Notes under the pieces: generated by a model
Seen by the model: only the letters and a program-made list of their open reading frames with translations
What the model was told of the DNA's origin: nothing
The model's database searches: none
Part shown: positions 1 to 8,456 of the stretch, one piece after another
Layout of the letters: each line of letters opens with the position of its first letter
Position numbering within the stretch: position 1 is the stretch's first letter
DNA from: an uncultured Prevotellaceae bacterium
GTDB lineage: Bacteria; Bacteroidota; Bacteroidia; Bacteroidales; Bacteroidaceae
Assembly: GCA_946415695.1 (NCBI GenBank)
Contig: CAMKTM010000049.1
Coordinates: forward strand, 1 to 13,384
Direction of reading: 5' to 3'
DNA length: 13,384 nt
Made by a program: the position numbers and the translations under genes

Positions 1-1252
1 CGTCGAGCAGGGTTGTGATGGCTTCCTTGTCGAGGTGCTGACCGATGAAGACAAGTTTCTGCATCCGGTCTCCATACGTTTCGTCCCAGTCTCTGCGAAG
101 GTTCGGGTCGCGCTGTTTCATGGCTTCCAGTTCGGCGGCAGGCATGGTGGCATACCACTGTCCGACGTTCTGGAGCTTCACCTGTTTGCCGGCCTGCTCG
201 AAGAGGTAGCAGATGTCTTCTTCGCCCTTGAAGTAGCAGATGCCTTTGGCGCGGATGATGTTCTTGGGCCAAAGTCGTGCAACGAACTGGTCGAACTCGC
301 TGAGTCGCATGGGCTGGCGGCGATAATAGACGAATGTTCCGATGCCGTACTCTTCGGCTTCGCCTTCGTCGTGGTGGTGATGATGATGATCATGGGAGTC
401 ATGGGAGTCATGGGAGTGATGGGAGTGATGGGAGTCGTCATCGTGGTCATGTTCGTCATGTTCGTCATGTTCGTCATGGTTCTCATGGTTCTCATGGCCT
501 CCATTATCCTCATCATCCCCATCCCCTTCGATTGCGGCTATCCATGTTGCACTGGTGGCCACCTTTTCGTAGTCGAAGAGGTTTGTGTTGAGCAGTTTGT
601 CGAGTTCTACGTCGCCGTAGTTGCAGGGGATGATTTGTGCTTTCTTCTGAATGCCGCGAATGATTTGCCGGATGCGCTCCAGTTCGTGTGGCTCGACATC
701 GGCTGCCTTGTTCAAGAGGATGATGTTGCAGAACTCGATTTGCTGTATGACGAGGTTCTCTATGTCTTCTTCGTCGATGTCTTTCTTGGTGAGGCCTGTG
801 CCGCAGTCGAACTCATCCTTCAGTCGCAGGGCGTCAACGACGGTGACAATGCAATCAACGTACGGCACGCCGTTCTTCGTGACTTCCGGTGCCATGCGTG
901 CCATCGAGCAGATGGTTTGTGCGATGGGTTCTGGCTCGCAGATGCCGCTGGCTTCGATGACGATGTAGTCGAACTTCTTGAGGGCGATGATGTCATAGAG
1001 TTGCTGCACGAGGTCCATCTTGAGCGTGCAGCAGATGCAACCGTTCTGCAGGGCGACGAGGCTGTCGTCCTGTCCGCCCACGATGCCGCCTTTCTGGATG
1101 AGGTCGGCATCGATGTTCACTTCGCCAATGTCGTTGACGATGACGGCGAAGCGTATGCCGCGGCGGTTTGAGAGGATGCGGTTCAGCAGGGTTGTCTTGC
1201 CGCTGCCAAGATAGCCTGTGAGCAGCAAAACAGGAACATTGTAGTTTGTCAT
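1..1252 (-). CDS. CobW/COG0523-family GTPase with His-rich loop (3' end outside window)
   Basis: The frame is open from an ATG at 1252 to the window edge (417 codons, no stop). Visible motifs are the Walker A GYLGSGKTT (residues 13-21), the family's CxCC metal site as NGCICCTL (C72, C74, C75), EASGICEP of the GTPase core, and a G4-like motif written NKAAD (N181-D185) instead of NKxD. Residues 253-294 form a loop with 20 His in 42 residues. After it a CobW C-terminal domain begins (GTFVYYRRQPMRLSEF onward). Members of this family are cytosolic GTPases that deliver metal, often zinc, to client proteins. The His/Asp/Glu loop fits zinc or nickel binding, but the metal is not shown by the sequence. 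The gene is divergent from the glutaminase-like gene, with 141 bp between starts. The family call is firm; the client is unknown. Confidence 0.93.
   Translation of the reverse strand, partial: MTNYNVPVLLLTGYLGSGKTTLLNRILSNRRGIRFAVIVNDIGEVNIDADLIQKGGIVGGQDDSLVALQNGCICCTLKMDLVQQLYDIIALKKFDYIVIEASGICEPEPIAQTICSMARMAPEVTKNGVPYVDCIVTVVDALRLKDEFDCGTGLTKKDIDEEDIENLVIQQIEFCNIILLNKAADVEPHELERIRQIIRGIQKKAQIIPCNYGDVELDKLLNTNLFDYEKVATSATWIAAIEGDGDDEDNGGHENHENHDEHDEHDEHDHDDDSHHSHHSHDSHDSHDHHHHHHDEGEAEEYGIGTFVYYRRQPMRLSEFDQFVARLWPKNIIRAKGICYFKGEEDICYLFEQAGKQVKLQNVGQWYATMPAAELEAMKQRDPNLRRDWDETYGDRMQKLVFIGQHLDKEAITTLLD
371..496 (-). repeat. 9-bp-periodic repeat coding the His-rich loop
   Basis: Within the CobW-type gene, minus-strand codons run as His-Glu-Asn, then His-Asp-Glu, then Ser-His-His and Ser-His-Asp triplets, ending in six His. 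The 9-bp unit GACGAACAT is repeated three times in a row, and TCCCATGAC and TCCCATCAC follow in the same manner. All units are whole codons, so gain or loss of units keeps the frame and changes only loop length. Confidence 0.9.
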
Positions 1253-1280
1253 TTAATTATTTACTATTTAATTCGAGGTG

Positions 1281-1288
1281 CAAAGATA
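1281..1288 (-). promoter_or_regulatory. Candidate -7 box for the CobW-type gene
   Basis: The minus strand reads TATCTTTG, an exact match to the Bacteroidota -7 consensus TAnnTTTG, about 28 bases before the ATG at 1252. No clear TTTG-type -33 element lies 19-21 bases upstream, so only the -7 half is supported. Confidence 0.45.
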
Positions 1289-1328
1289 CTAAATTTTTAA
1301 GAATAAAGCATGAAGTATGGGGATTTTA

Positions 1329-1359
1329 TTTGCGGATTGCAAAGAAAGTGCTAACTTTG
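1329..1359 (+). promoter_or_regulatory. Bacteroidota-type promoter for the glutaminase-like gene
   Basis: TTTG (1329-1332) and TAACTTTG (1352-1359) are separated by 19 bases, which fits the TTTG-N19/21-TAnnTTTG promoter of Bacteroidota. Transcription would begin near 1366, leaving a leader of about 28 bases before the ATG at 1394. Confidence 0.65.
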
Positions 1360-1393
1360 CGCACAAAAAGCAAACTATCAAGTATTAACAAAC

Positions 1394-4300
1394 ATGCGAA
1401 AGTCATTATTATTACTGTTTGCCTTTGTGGCAGTTTCTTTACTTCAGGCTCAGACGCCTGAATACTTTGAACCTTATAAAAAGATTAATCTCCGATTGCC
1501 GAGTGTGCCTCTGTTGGTCAACGACCCATATTTTTCGTTCTGGTCGCCTTACGACCATCTCTACGACGGCACAACCAAGCACTGGGACAACCAGCAGAAG
1601 GCGATGGACGGTCTGCTCCGCGTTGACGGCAAAGTCTATCGTTTCATGGGAGCGCAGCGCAACACGAAGCTCATAGCCATTGCTCCGATGGGAAGTAAAA
1701 GCTCTTACCAGGCCAAGGTGCGAAGCAGCCTGACCTCTGCGATGACGGACACCTGGATGAACCTTGACTTCTCCGATAGCAATTGGCCGACGCAAAAGGG
1801 ACCTTGGGGCACGCAGCATGACTACTCCTATGTGCCGGTCAACTGGAGCGGCGACAACACCGACCGCTACATCCGTCGTCACGTCACGCTTACGGCCGAC
1901 GACCTGAAGAATGATCTCTGGATCATCTATTCCCACGACGACAAGTGCGAACTCTACGTCAATGGCGTGCAGATTGTCAAGGTGACAGAAGAGAAGTGGA
2001 ACCAGAACGTCAAGGTGCATCTGACAGGTGCTGCCCGCAACGCTCTTGTCGAGGGAGACAACGTCATTGCCTATCATGTGCACAACTCGAAGGGCGGAGC
2101 ATTGGCCGACTTTGGCCTCTACAGGAACGCTTTGGGCTTCCATCCTGGCTATCGTGCCATTGCCGGAGCCGGCATGGCCGACGAAGGGCCGTGGGAGGCA
2201 AAGACAAAGAAGAGCGGCATCAGTGGCACCACCTGGACAAAGGAGGAATACAACGATGCGTCCTGGCAGACAGAGATGGGTGCGTTCGGCACTCAGAACG
2301 AATATCCCAATGTCAATACCAACTGGACGGCATCAGGCAGCGACTATTTTATCCGCCGCTATGTTGAGCTCACTGCTGATGACCTGCAGCAGGAACTCGC
2401 CCTCATCTTCTCGCACGACGATGTCTGCCAGGCTTACATCAACGGCAGACGCGTTGTGGATATTGGCAACACCTGGGTGCAGAATGTCGTGTATAACCTC
2501 ACGGAGGCTGACAAGGCGGTGCTCCATGAAGGCACAAACGTGATAGCCTACCACGTGCACAACACGACGGGCGGCGCCCTGGCCGACATCGGTCTCTATG
2601 CCAGCACGACGGGAGAGACGAAAGCCGTGCAGAAGGCTCTCGACGTACTGCCCACAAGCACTTACTACACCTTCACCTGCGGCCCAGTTGACCTCGACCT
2701 CGTCTTCACGGCACCCTTCCTCATGGACGACATCGACCTGATGTCAACTCCGATTAACTTCATCTCCTATCAGGTCCGCTCCAACGACGAGCAAGAGCAC
2801 AACGTGCAGTTCTACTTCGGCACGACGCCTGAAATGACGGTCGATAACAACGGGCAGGCCACCGTCACCACCCTCGTGAACAATGCCGGAAGGCAGTATG
2901 TCAAGAGCGGCAGCAAGGACCAGAAGGTTCTCGGCAAGGCCGGCGACCTCATCACCATCGACTGGGGATACCTCTACCTGCCCAACGTGAACGGCACCGT
3001 CTCCGTAGCCGACCAGGACCTGACGGCTACCACCTTTGCCACTACGGGCAAGTTGCCCCAAAGCACCTCGCCCTTTAACAGCACCGAAGAAGGCGACATG
3101 CCACAACTGTCGTTCATGCACGACTTCGGAACCGTCGGCCAGGCCAGCAGCTACATGATGTTCGGCTACGACGAAATCTATGACATGCGCTACATGGACG
3201 TCAACTACAAAGGCTATTGGGCACGAAACGGCAAGACCATTCAGCAGGCATTTGCCGAGTTCCAGCAGAACTACGACGACATCATGATGCGCTGCAAGGC
3301 ACAGGACAAGGTCATCTACGACGACGGCCTTGCCGCAGGCAATGACAAATACGCAGAGGTGCTCTGTGCCTCATACCGCCATTGCATCGCCGCGCACAAG
3401 ATTTTCCAGGACAACAAGGGCAACCTGCTCTTCTTCTCCAAGGAGAACAACTCCAATGGCTGTGTCAACACAGTGGACCTCACCTATCCTTCTGCACCCC
3501 TCTTCCTGCTCTACAACACCGACCTGATGAAGGGCATGTGCACCTCCATCCTCGAGTATTGCGAGAGCAGCCGCTGGGGCTTCAATTTCGCCGCACACGA
3601 CCTCGGAACCTATCCCCATGCCAACGGCCAGGTCTATGCCCAATGCTTCCCGGGAGCTAACGGCGAGTTCGGGGGCAACATGCCCATCGAGGAGAGCGCC
3701 AACATCGTCATCCTGGCTGCTGCCATCTCCAATATCGACGGTAATACCGATTGGGCCGACCGCTATTGGGGAACACTTACCACATGGGCAAATTATCTTG
3801 TGGAGAACGGACAAGACCCAGAGAACCAACTCTGCACCGACGACTTCGCTGGACATCTGGCCCACAATGCCAACCTTGCCGTCAAAGCCATCATGGGCAT
3901 CGCTGGCTATGCCATTCTCTGCTGGCAGCGAGGCGACAACGAAGCATACCATACCTATCTTGATAAGGCAAAGGAAATGGCTACAGCATGGGCCAGCCTC
4001 GCCAAGGACACCGGCTCGCCCGTACACTACAAGCTTGCTTACGACCGCAGCGACACATGGAGCCAGAAATATAATATGGTGTGGGATAAGGCGTGGAGCA
4101 CAGGACTCTTCACCGACTTGGTCAAGAATCAGGAGTACAACTTCTATATGTCCAAGCTAAACACCTATGGTCTGCCCCTCGACAGCCGTTCCAGCTACAC
4201 CAAGAGCGACTGGGAAATGTGGACGGCAGCATTGGCCCGTACCGACAATTACTTCCTCCGCATTTCCAATCTCGTCTGGAAGTACGTCAACGAGACGCCC

Positions 4301-4591
4301 AGCCGCGTTCCCCTCTCCGACTGGTACTATACCGACGGCAACGGCAGCATGTGCGCCTTCCGTGCCCGCAGCGTCGTAGGCGGACACTGGATGAAAGTCT
4401 ATGTCGATAAGATGCTTGCCGGCGACATCGGCACCCCCATCGCCCCCATCTGTGCTGAAGGAGAAGACAGTCAAATGGGAAATGGAAAATGGGCAAATGG
4501 TAAATGGTACGACCTTACCGGCAGACAAATAGAAAAGAACAATACGTCGCACGGTATTTACATCAGCAACGGCAAGAAGCTCGTGAAATAA
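1394..4591 (+). CDS. Secreted glutaminase-A-like protein (DUF4964/DUF5127/DUF4965/DUF1793)
   Basis: A 1065-residue protein starting with a signal peptide (MRKSLLLLFAFVAVSLLQAQ, cleavage near 18-20). Residues 34-65 hold the DUF4964 hallmark LPSVPLLVNDPYFSFWSP. About 83-243 and 243-402 are two copies of one beta-sandwich-like module, matching at an offset of 160 residues (HDDxCxxYxNG and NVIAYHVHN...GGALAD in both). DUF5127-like sequence follows from about 411 (TYYTFTCGPVDLDLVFTAP). Then come the DUF4965/DUF1793 parts from about 625 to 990, including ESANIVILAAAIS and CTDDFAGHLAHNANLAVKAI (near 814-833). The end is a Prevotella-type tail, WYDLTGRQIE...GIYISNGKKLVK. Fungal GtaA hydrolyses glutamine; the substrate of bacterial homologues is not established, so glutaminase is a family name here. 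The gene has its own promoter and a terminator at 4718-4770, so it is probably monocistronic. Confidence 0.9.
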   Translation: MRKSLLLLFAFVAVSLLQAQTPEYFEPYKKINLRLPSVPLLVNDPYFSFWSPYDHLYDGTTKHWDNQQKAMDGLLRVDGKVYRFMGAQRNTKLIAIAPMGSKSSYQAKVRSSLTSAMTDTWMNLDFSDSNWPTQKGPWGTQHDYSYVPVNWSGDNTDRYIRRHVTLTADDLKNDLWIIYSHDDKCELYVNGVQIVKVTEEKWNQNVKVHLTGAARNALVEGDNVIAYHVHNSKGGALADFGLYRNALGFHPGYRAIAGAGMADEGPWEAKTKKSGISGTTWTKEEYNDASWQTEMGAFGTQNEYPNVNTNWTASGSDYFIRRYVELTADDLQQELALIFSHDDVCQAYINGRRVVDIGNTWVQNVVYNLTEADKAVLHEGTNVIAYHVHNTTGGALADIGLYASTTGETKAVQKALDVLPTSTYYTFTCGPVDLDLVFTAPFLMDDIDLMSTPINFISYQVRSNDEQEHNVQFYFGTTPEMTVDNNGQATVTTLVNNAGRQYVKSGSKDQKVLGKAGDLITIDWGYLYLPNVNGTVSVADQDLTATTFATTGKLPQSTSPFNSTEEGDMPQLSFMHDFGTVGQASSYMMFGYDEIYDMRYMDVNYKGYWARNGKTIQQAFAEFQQNYDDIMMRCKAQDKVIYDDGLAAGNDKYAEVLCASYRHCIAAHKIFQDNKGNLLFFSKENNSNGCVNTVDLTYPSAPLFLLYNTDLMKGMCTSILEYCESSRWGFNFAAHDLGTYPHANGQVYAQCFPGANGEFGGNMPIEESANIVILAAAISNIDGNTDWADRYWGTLTTWANYLVENGQDPENQLCTDDFAGHLAHNANLAVKAIMGIAGYAILCWQRGDNEAYHTYLDKAKEMATAWASLAKDTGSPVHYKLAYDRSDTWSQKYNMVWDKAWSTGLFTDLVKNQEYNFYMSKLNTYGLPLDSRSSYTKSDWEMWTAALARTDNYFLRISNLVWKYVNETPSRVPLSDWYYTDGNGSMCAFRARSVVGGHWMKVYVDKMLAGDIGTPIAPICAEGEDSQMGNGKWANGKWYDLTGRQIEKNNTSHGIYISNGKKLVK
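4472..4508 (+). repeat. AAATGG-type short tandem repeat inside a coding sequence
   Basis: Imperfect units AAATGG(G/T/A) are repeated about five times (AAATGGGAAATGG, then AAATGGGCAAATGGTAAATGG). They code for roughly residues 1027-1039 (QMGNGKWANGKW), directly before the YDLTGRQ tail of the glutaminase-like protein. The same AAATGGT word occurs at the holB start (12254-12287). Confidence 0.7.
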
Positions 4592-4611
4592 TGCCAGCCA
4601 TCCCACGGTGC

Positions 4612-4687
4612 GTTTATTGCTTGTACATGTACGTGCAATTGCAAGTACATGACCATGCAATTGCAAGTACATGACCATGCAATAAAC
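4612..4687. repeat. 76-bp dispersed repeat, copy A (three 22-bp units)
   Basis: The layout is a 9-bp end GTTTATTGC (4612-4620), then units at 4621-4642, 4643-4664 and 4665-4687, the last finishing GCAATAAAC, which is the inverse of the left end. Each unit contains GTACATG, five variable bases and GCAA. Units two and three are direct repeats of each other. Unit one is identical to unit one of copy B at 8796-8817. The array begins 20 bases after the upstream stop codon. Confidence 0.9.
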
Positions 4688-4717
4688 ACCCCCTGCGAAG
4701 ATGACGATTAATGCAAG

Positions 4718-4770
4718 AGGAGGAGCGTGTCATTATACAACTATATTATGACACCTCCTCCTTTCTTTTG
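4718..4770 (+). terminator. Intrinsic terminator of the glutaminase-like gene
   Basis: AGGAGGAG, a bulged C, then GTGTCAT (4718-4733) pair with ATGACACCTCCTCCT (4748-4762): a 15-bp stem with one bulge and a 14-base loop. It is followed by TTTCTTTTG. Confidence 0.8.
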
Positions 4771-4889
4771 TCCAAACCACATAAGGAGAGCCGAGCAAAC
4801 CCCTTCCCCTTTTAGCCGTTCTCATGCAGTGTCAGGTGTTCTTAACACTATTTAACGCCTCTTATCGCGCGCATGTACATAAAATTTAT

Positions 4890-4897
4890 TACCTTTG
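4890..4897 (+). promoter_or_regulatory. -7 box and long leader of the discoidin-type gene
   Basis: TACCTTTG matches TAnnTTTG; the -33 half is not recognisable. Transcription would begin near 4904, giving a leader of about 135 bases, rich in A and ending in a run of nine A just before GTG-ATG at 5041. A-rich leaders without a Shine-Dalgarno sequence are usual in Bacteroidota. Confidence 0.5.
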
Positions 4898-5040
4898 TCA
4901 CGATTATGCGTCTGAATGACCGTTTCGGCGTTGCCAGCAAGACCATAAATACAATAGGCAAAAGACATTGTAATCACAGAATAAAGATAAACAAATACCA
5001 AATAATTAACTCATTTTTATTAACAACAAAAAAAAACGTG

Positions 5041-8000
5041 ATGAAAAAACTATTTACTCTTGCTGCTCTGCTCTGCTCGGCAGCAATGGCACAGGCCCAG
5101 GTGACGTTCACCTGTACGGCAGGTAAGAATTTTGGTCAGGGCGAAGGCATTGACAAGCTCTTCGACGGCAATACCGGCACCAAGTACTGCAACAATGCCG
5201 GCGATGGCTGCTATGCACTCGTCACAGCCTCTGAGCCTGTCTATGTATGGGGCTACGACATGACCACTGCCAACGACAACGAGGCCTATGGCCGTCTCGT
5301 AACGAAATGGACGCTCTACGGCACCAACGACGAATCAGTCGCCGCCGACCCCAGCTCTAGCGAATGGGTAACTCTTTCCAATTTAGGTTCAAACAGTTTC
5401 GTGCAGAGAAAGAACTTCTACAAGCAGCGCTTCTTCTGCGACAAAGGTACATCAGGAACTGCCTACAAGTACTTCAAGCTCACACTCGACGCAGGCGGCT
5501 TCATCCAGATGTCAGAGTTCTCTTTCTGCTATTCGGAATATGCCATTATAGATTATAACTGGCTCGAATCTTCCAACGAAAACTCAAAGAATGCTTTTGA
5601 CGGCAAGCCCAATCCGAAGTGGGAAGGTAGCAACCTTGCCGGCAACTGGATGACTATCGAGACTGCCGACCAGAAGGCACATTCTGTCAGGAGTTATTCT
5701 TTCACCACAAACGATGATGGTGATTGGAACAACCGCGCTCCGAAGGAATGGCGTCTCGAAGGCTCCAACGACAACACCAACTGGACAATCATCGACGAGG
5801 TGACAGGCGGTGACCCTATTGCCAATGAGAACTACAAGACTTTCGAGTTCGTCCCCTCCAACATCAGTGACGAGTTCCGCTATGTCAGGCTGACTTTGAT
5901 TTCCATGAAGGGCACAGGCTGGACGCAGATTGGCGAATTCCATGTGGTCGCTGATGAGAATACCACTGCAAATTATTACACAGGCCTTGTCAACAAGGCA
6001 TTGAACAATCCCTTCGATCCGGGCACAATGAGTTCAACCGACATCTGGTGGGTTGAGTACAACACTATTTTCACGAACCTCAATGCTACTCTGGAGGCTG
6101 CCATTAGCTCCGGCGACTACTCGACTCTTCAGTCAAATCTGGATAAGTTGGAAGTCCTCGTGCCTCTGATGACTCAGATTAAGAATGGTGCGGATGTTGC
6201 ATTAATTGATGGCACACTATGTTGGGGCGATGGCCACTATTCTCAGTTGCTTGACCGCAACGAGACCACCAAGTGGGGCGGCAACTACAGTGGCAACGTG
6301 GGCAGTCCTGAACACGTTCAGTACGTCATCTTCCGCCTGAAGGAATCATTGAAGCCTTACTTCTACAAACTTATCACTGGCAACGACACAAAAACCAACC
6401 AGGGCCGTAACTGGAAGACTTGGACGGTCTATGGTGCCAACTTCACTTCCGCAATTGATGCAACGCCCAACAATGCTGGTTGGGTGGAACTTGACAAGCG
6501 TGAAGACATCAGTGAGCAATATCTGCCCATGGAGAACTTCTATCCTGCAATGTTCGACTTCAACCAGGGCGTTGCAGAGCCTTATTACTATTTTATGGTG
6601 AAGGTCTTCGAAGCTCACAGTGGCACTCAGATTCAGATGTCCGAGATGTATCTCTGCACAGAGGAGGAGTTTGAAGCAATGCGTAAGCCACTGGTAGATT
6701 ATTTCGATGACTTCGATACGACAAGGGCCATTGAAGCTGAAATGGCAGACGAGCTGGAATCCTTTAATACTAAGTTTGCTCAATTGAAGACTACTGCCGA
6801 TGCCGTACAGTTGACTTTGCTTTACAACGAATGTGTAGCCCTGCGTGCATTGCTCGAAGCTTCTATGAATTACATTGAACTTATCGCTCAAGCTAATGTT
6901 GTTGACGGCTATGTCCAGATTGACAGTGCCAGCGACTTGGTGCTCTTTGCCAAGTGCGTCAATGGTGGCAAGAACGACCTGAAGGCTGCTCTTGTTGATG
7001 ACATCCAACTGACTGCTACAGAGATGCCCGCTCCCATCGGAAACCTCAGCAACCCCTTCAAGGGAGTCTTCAAGGGTCAAGGCCATGCCATCAAGGGCTT
7101 CACTTTTAGCGATACAGAAGAGAACAATGTCGGTCTGTTCGGCATGACCAACGCCGCCACCATTCAGGACGTTGTGCTCAAGGGAGCTAATGTCAATGGT
7201 AATGCCAACGCAGGCGGTCTTGTAGGCAACGCACAGAATTATTCACTCATCAAGAATTGTGCTGTAATAGATTCATACGTTGAAGGTCGCGACCATGTGG
7301 CAAGCATCGTTGCTCATGCTCAAGACTCCACTGTTATCAAGAACAACTTCTCCAACTCTGAAGTAGTGTCTCGCCAGTATCAGGCAGGCGGTATGGTCGG
7401 TACCATTCTCCTTGCTGTTGTCGAGAAGAACCTCTTCACCGGTAAGGTTACTTGCAATAATAGTGGTATGGCCAGCGGCCTTGTTTCACGTATTGACGCT
7501 GTAGTAACTCCAGCTCCTATTGTCCGCAACAACCTGGTGGCTGCTACCGAAGTCAACGGTGGTGACACTTACACGCTCATTAAAGCTGACTGGAGCGATC
7601 GTCCTGTTACCTTTGCCAACAACTACATCTGGGATGGCACAAGCTATAGCACAGGCGATAAGATGGTGAACAAAAAGAACGATAGTAATGGTATGCAGAT
7701 ATCTCTGAGCGTAGCAACAACTATGGAGTTCTATACAGATTCAGTTGCATGGGATATGACGAACGATTGGAAGTTTGTGGCAAGATATGTATTCCCCGTG
7801 CTGGCTTACATGGATGCTGTGGTTCCTGTCGAGGACATTGCTGTCACCAGTGCAGGCTATGCAACTTACTTTACAAAGGCCGAACTTGACTTCGGCGATG
7901 TAGATGGCGTTGAGGCATTTGTTCCTCAGGTAGTGGGTAATAATTGGATTCACCTGGAGCCTATCACCTATGTTCCTGCCAATATCGGTATTGTTGTCAA

Positions 8001-8367
8001 GGCAGCCGCAGGCACATACAACATTCCTTATTCTAAGATTACTGCCAAGGATGTTCCCAGCGACCTCAAGGCTGCTCCTGCCGGCTTCACCGCTAATGGA
8101 AACCAGTACGTCCTTGCCAAGGACAATGACGTTGTTGCTTTCTACAAAGCCGAAGGCGTTATCCCAGAAGGCAAGGGTTACATTGAGATTGCTGGTGGCT
8201 CACCCGTGAAGGCTCTCTTCTTCGAGGACGACGACGCAACTGGCATCGAAAGCATTGACCATTCATCATTGACCATTGACCATTCAATCTACAACCTCGC
8301 CGGCCAGCGCATGAGCAAGATGCAAAAGGGCATCAACATCGTGGGCGGCAAGAAGGTGCTTAAGTAA
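5041..8367 (+). CDS. Secreted multidomain protein: three F5/8-type-C-like modules, GLUG/beta-helix region, Prevotella-type tail
   Basis: A 1108-residue protein. The start at 5041 is chosen because MKKLFTLAALLCSAAMAQAQ is a clean signal peptide and the upstream in-frame ATG (4873) lies before the promoter box. Three discoidin-like modules are seen at about 21-165, 169-305 and 385-540. Each has a DG/DR-N..T.KW or similar motif, a W.L.GS(N)-type strand and a final I.(M)SE(M/F) strand. A helical segment follows (about 545-620). Next comes a GLUG-motif beta-helix region (about 625-870: NVGLFGMTNAATIQDVVLKG, AGGLVGNAQNYS). About 931-1068 is a beta domain frequent in Prevotella secreted proteins (VTSAGYATYFTKAEL). 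The last segment is IYNLAGQRM...GINIVGGKKVLK. Discoidin modules usually bind glycans; no catalytic domain was found, so a surface or secreted binding role is inferred. The target is unknown. Confidence 0.88.
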   Translation: MKKLFTLAALLCSAAMAQAQVTFTCTAGKNFGQGEGIDKLFDGNTGTKYCNNAGDGCYALVTASEPVYVWGYDMTTANDNEAYGRLVTKWTLYGTNDESVAADPSSSEWVTLSNLGSNSFVQRKNFYKQRFFCDKGTSGTAYKYFKLTLDAGGFIQMSEFSFCYSEYAIIDYNWLESSNENSKNAFDGKPNPKWEGSNLAGNWMTIETADQKAHSVRSYSFTTNDDGDWNNRAPKEWRLEGSNDNTNWTIIDEVTGGDPIANENYKTFEFVPSNISDEFRYVRLTLISMKGTGWTQIGEFHVVADENTTANYYTGLVNKALNNPFDPGTMSSTDIWWVEYNTIFTNLNATLEAAISSGDYSTLQSNLDKLEVLVPLMTQIKNGADVALIDGTLCWGDGHYSQLLDRNETTKWGGNYSGNVGSPEHVQYVIFRLKESLKPYFYKLITGNDTKTNQGRNWKTWTVYGANFTSAIDATPNNAGWVELDKREDISEQYLPMENFYPAMFDFNQGVAEPYYYFMVKVFEAHSGTQIQMSEMYLCTEEEFEAMRKPLVDYFDDFDTTRAIEAEMADELESFNTKFAQLKTTADAVQLTLLYNECVALRALLEASMNYIELIAQANVVDGYVQIDSASDLVLFAKCVNGGKNDLKAALVDDIQLTATEMPAPIGNLSNPFKGVFKGQGHAIKGFTFSDTEENNVGLFGMTNAATIQDVVLKGANVNGNANAGGLVGNAQNYSLIKNCAVIDSYVEGRDHVASIVAHAQDSTVIKNNFSNSEVVSRQYQAGGMVGTILLAVVEKNLFTGKVTCNNSGMASGLVSRIDAVVTPAPIVRNNLVAATEVNGGDTYTLIKADWSDRPVTFANNYIWDGTSYSTGDKMVNKKNDSNGMQISLSVATTMEFYTDSVAWDMTNDWKFVARYVFPVLAYMDAVVPVEDIAVTSAGYATYFTKAELDFGDVDGVEAFVPQVVGNNWIHLEPITYVPANIGIVVKAAAGTYNIPYSKITAKDVPSDLKAAPAGFTANGNQYVLAKDNDVVAFYKAEGVIPEGKGYIEIAGGSPVKALFFEDDDATGIESIDHSSLTIDHSIYNLAGQRMSKMQKGINIVGGKKVLK
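8253..8286 (+). repeat. CATTGACCATT-type repeat inside the coding sequence
   Basis: CATTGACCATTCAT and CATTGACCATTGACCATTCA follow each other. They code for about residues 1071-1082 (SIDHSSLTIDHS), just before the IYNLAGQR tail. The segment is low in complexity and unlike the protein around it, and sits at the same place as the 4472-4508 repeat in the other secreted protein. Confidence 0.7.
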
Positions 8368-8377
8368 TCGCTTCACT

Positions 8378-8408
8378 CCCTCCTCGTCTCACGGCGAGGA
8401 GGGGCTTT
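8378..8408 (+). terminator. Hairpin after the discoidin-type gene
   Basis: CCCTCCTCG (8378-8386) pairs perfectly with CGAGGAGGG (8395-8403) around an 8-base loop, 11 bases after the stop codon. The tail is GCTTTAT, poor in T, so termination may be partial and allow some read-through into the small gene at 8457. Confidence 0.6.
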
Positions 8409-8456
8409 ATACATTATTATATTTAATATGTTAAATACATTAATTATATACAGACT

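Larger units (their letters stand above)
4592..5040. other. Gene-free stretch: repeat array, terminator, promoter and leader
   Basis: This 449-bp stretch has no convincing gene. It holds a 76-bp array of 22-bp units (4612-4687), a long hairpin terminator (4718-4770), a -7 box (4890-4897) and an A-rich untranslated leader up to the ATG at 5041. An ATG at 4873 opens an in-frame upstream extension, but the promoter box falls inside it and the extension does not look like protein. Confidence 0.7.

Noticed and set aside
35..1171. 378-codon plus-strand frame opposite the CobW-type gene
   Set aside because: It is antisense to a gene with clear GTPase motifs. Its residues are low in complexity (Val/Met runs opposite His codons), which is a shadow effect.
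4612..4687. Possible CRISPR array
   Set aside because: The 22-bp units are contiguous with no unique spacers, there are only three units, and no cas gene is near.
4873..5040. Upstream ATG adding 56 residues to the discoidin-type protein
   Set aside because: The -7 box lies inside it, the residues are not protein-like, and a full signal peptide starts at 5041.
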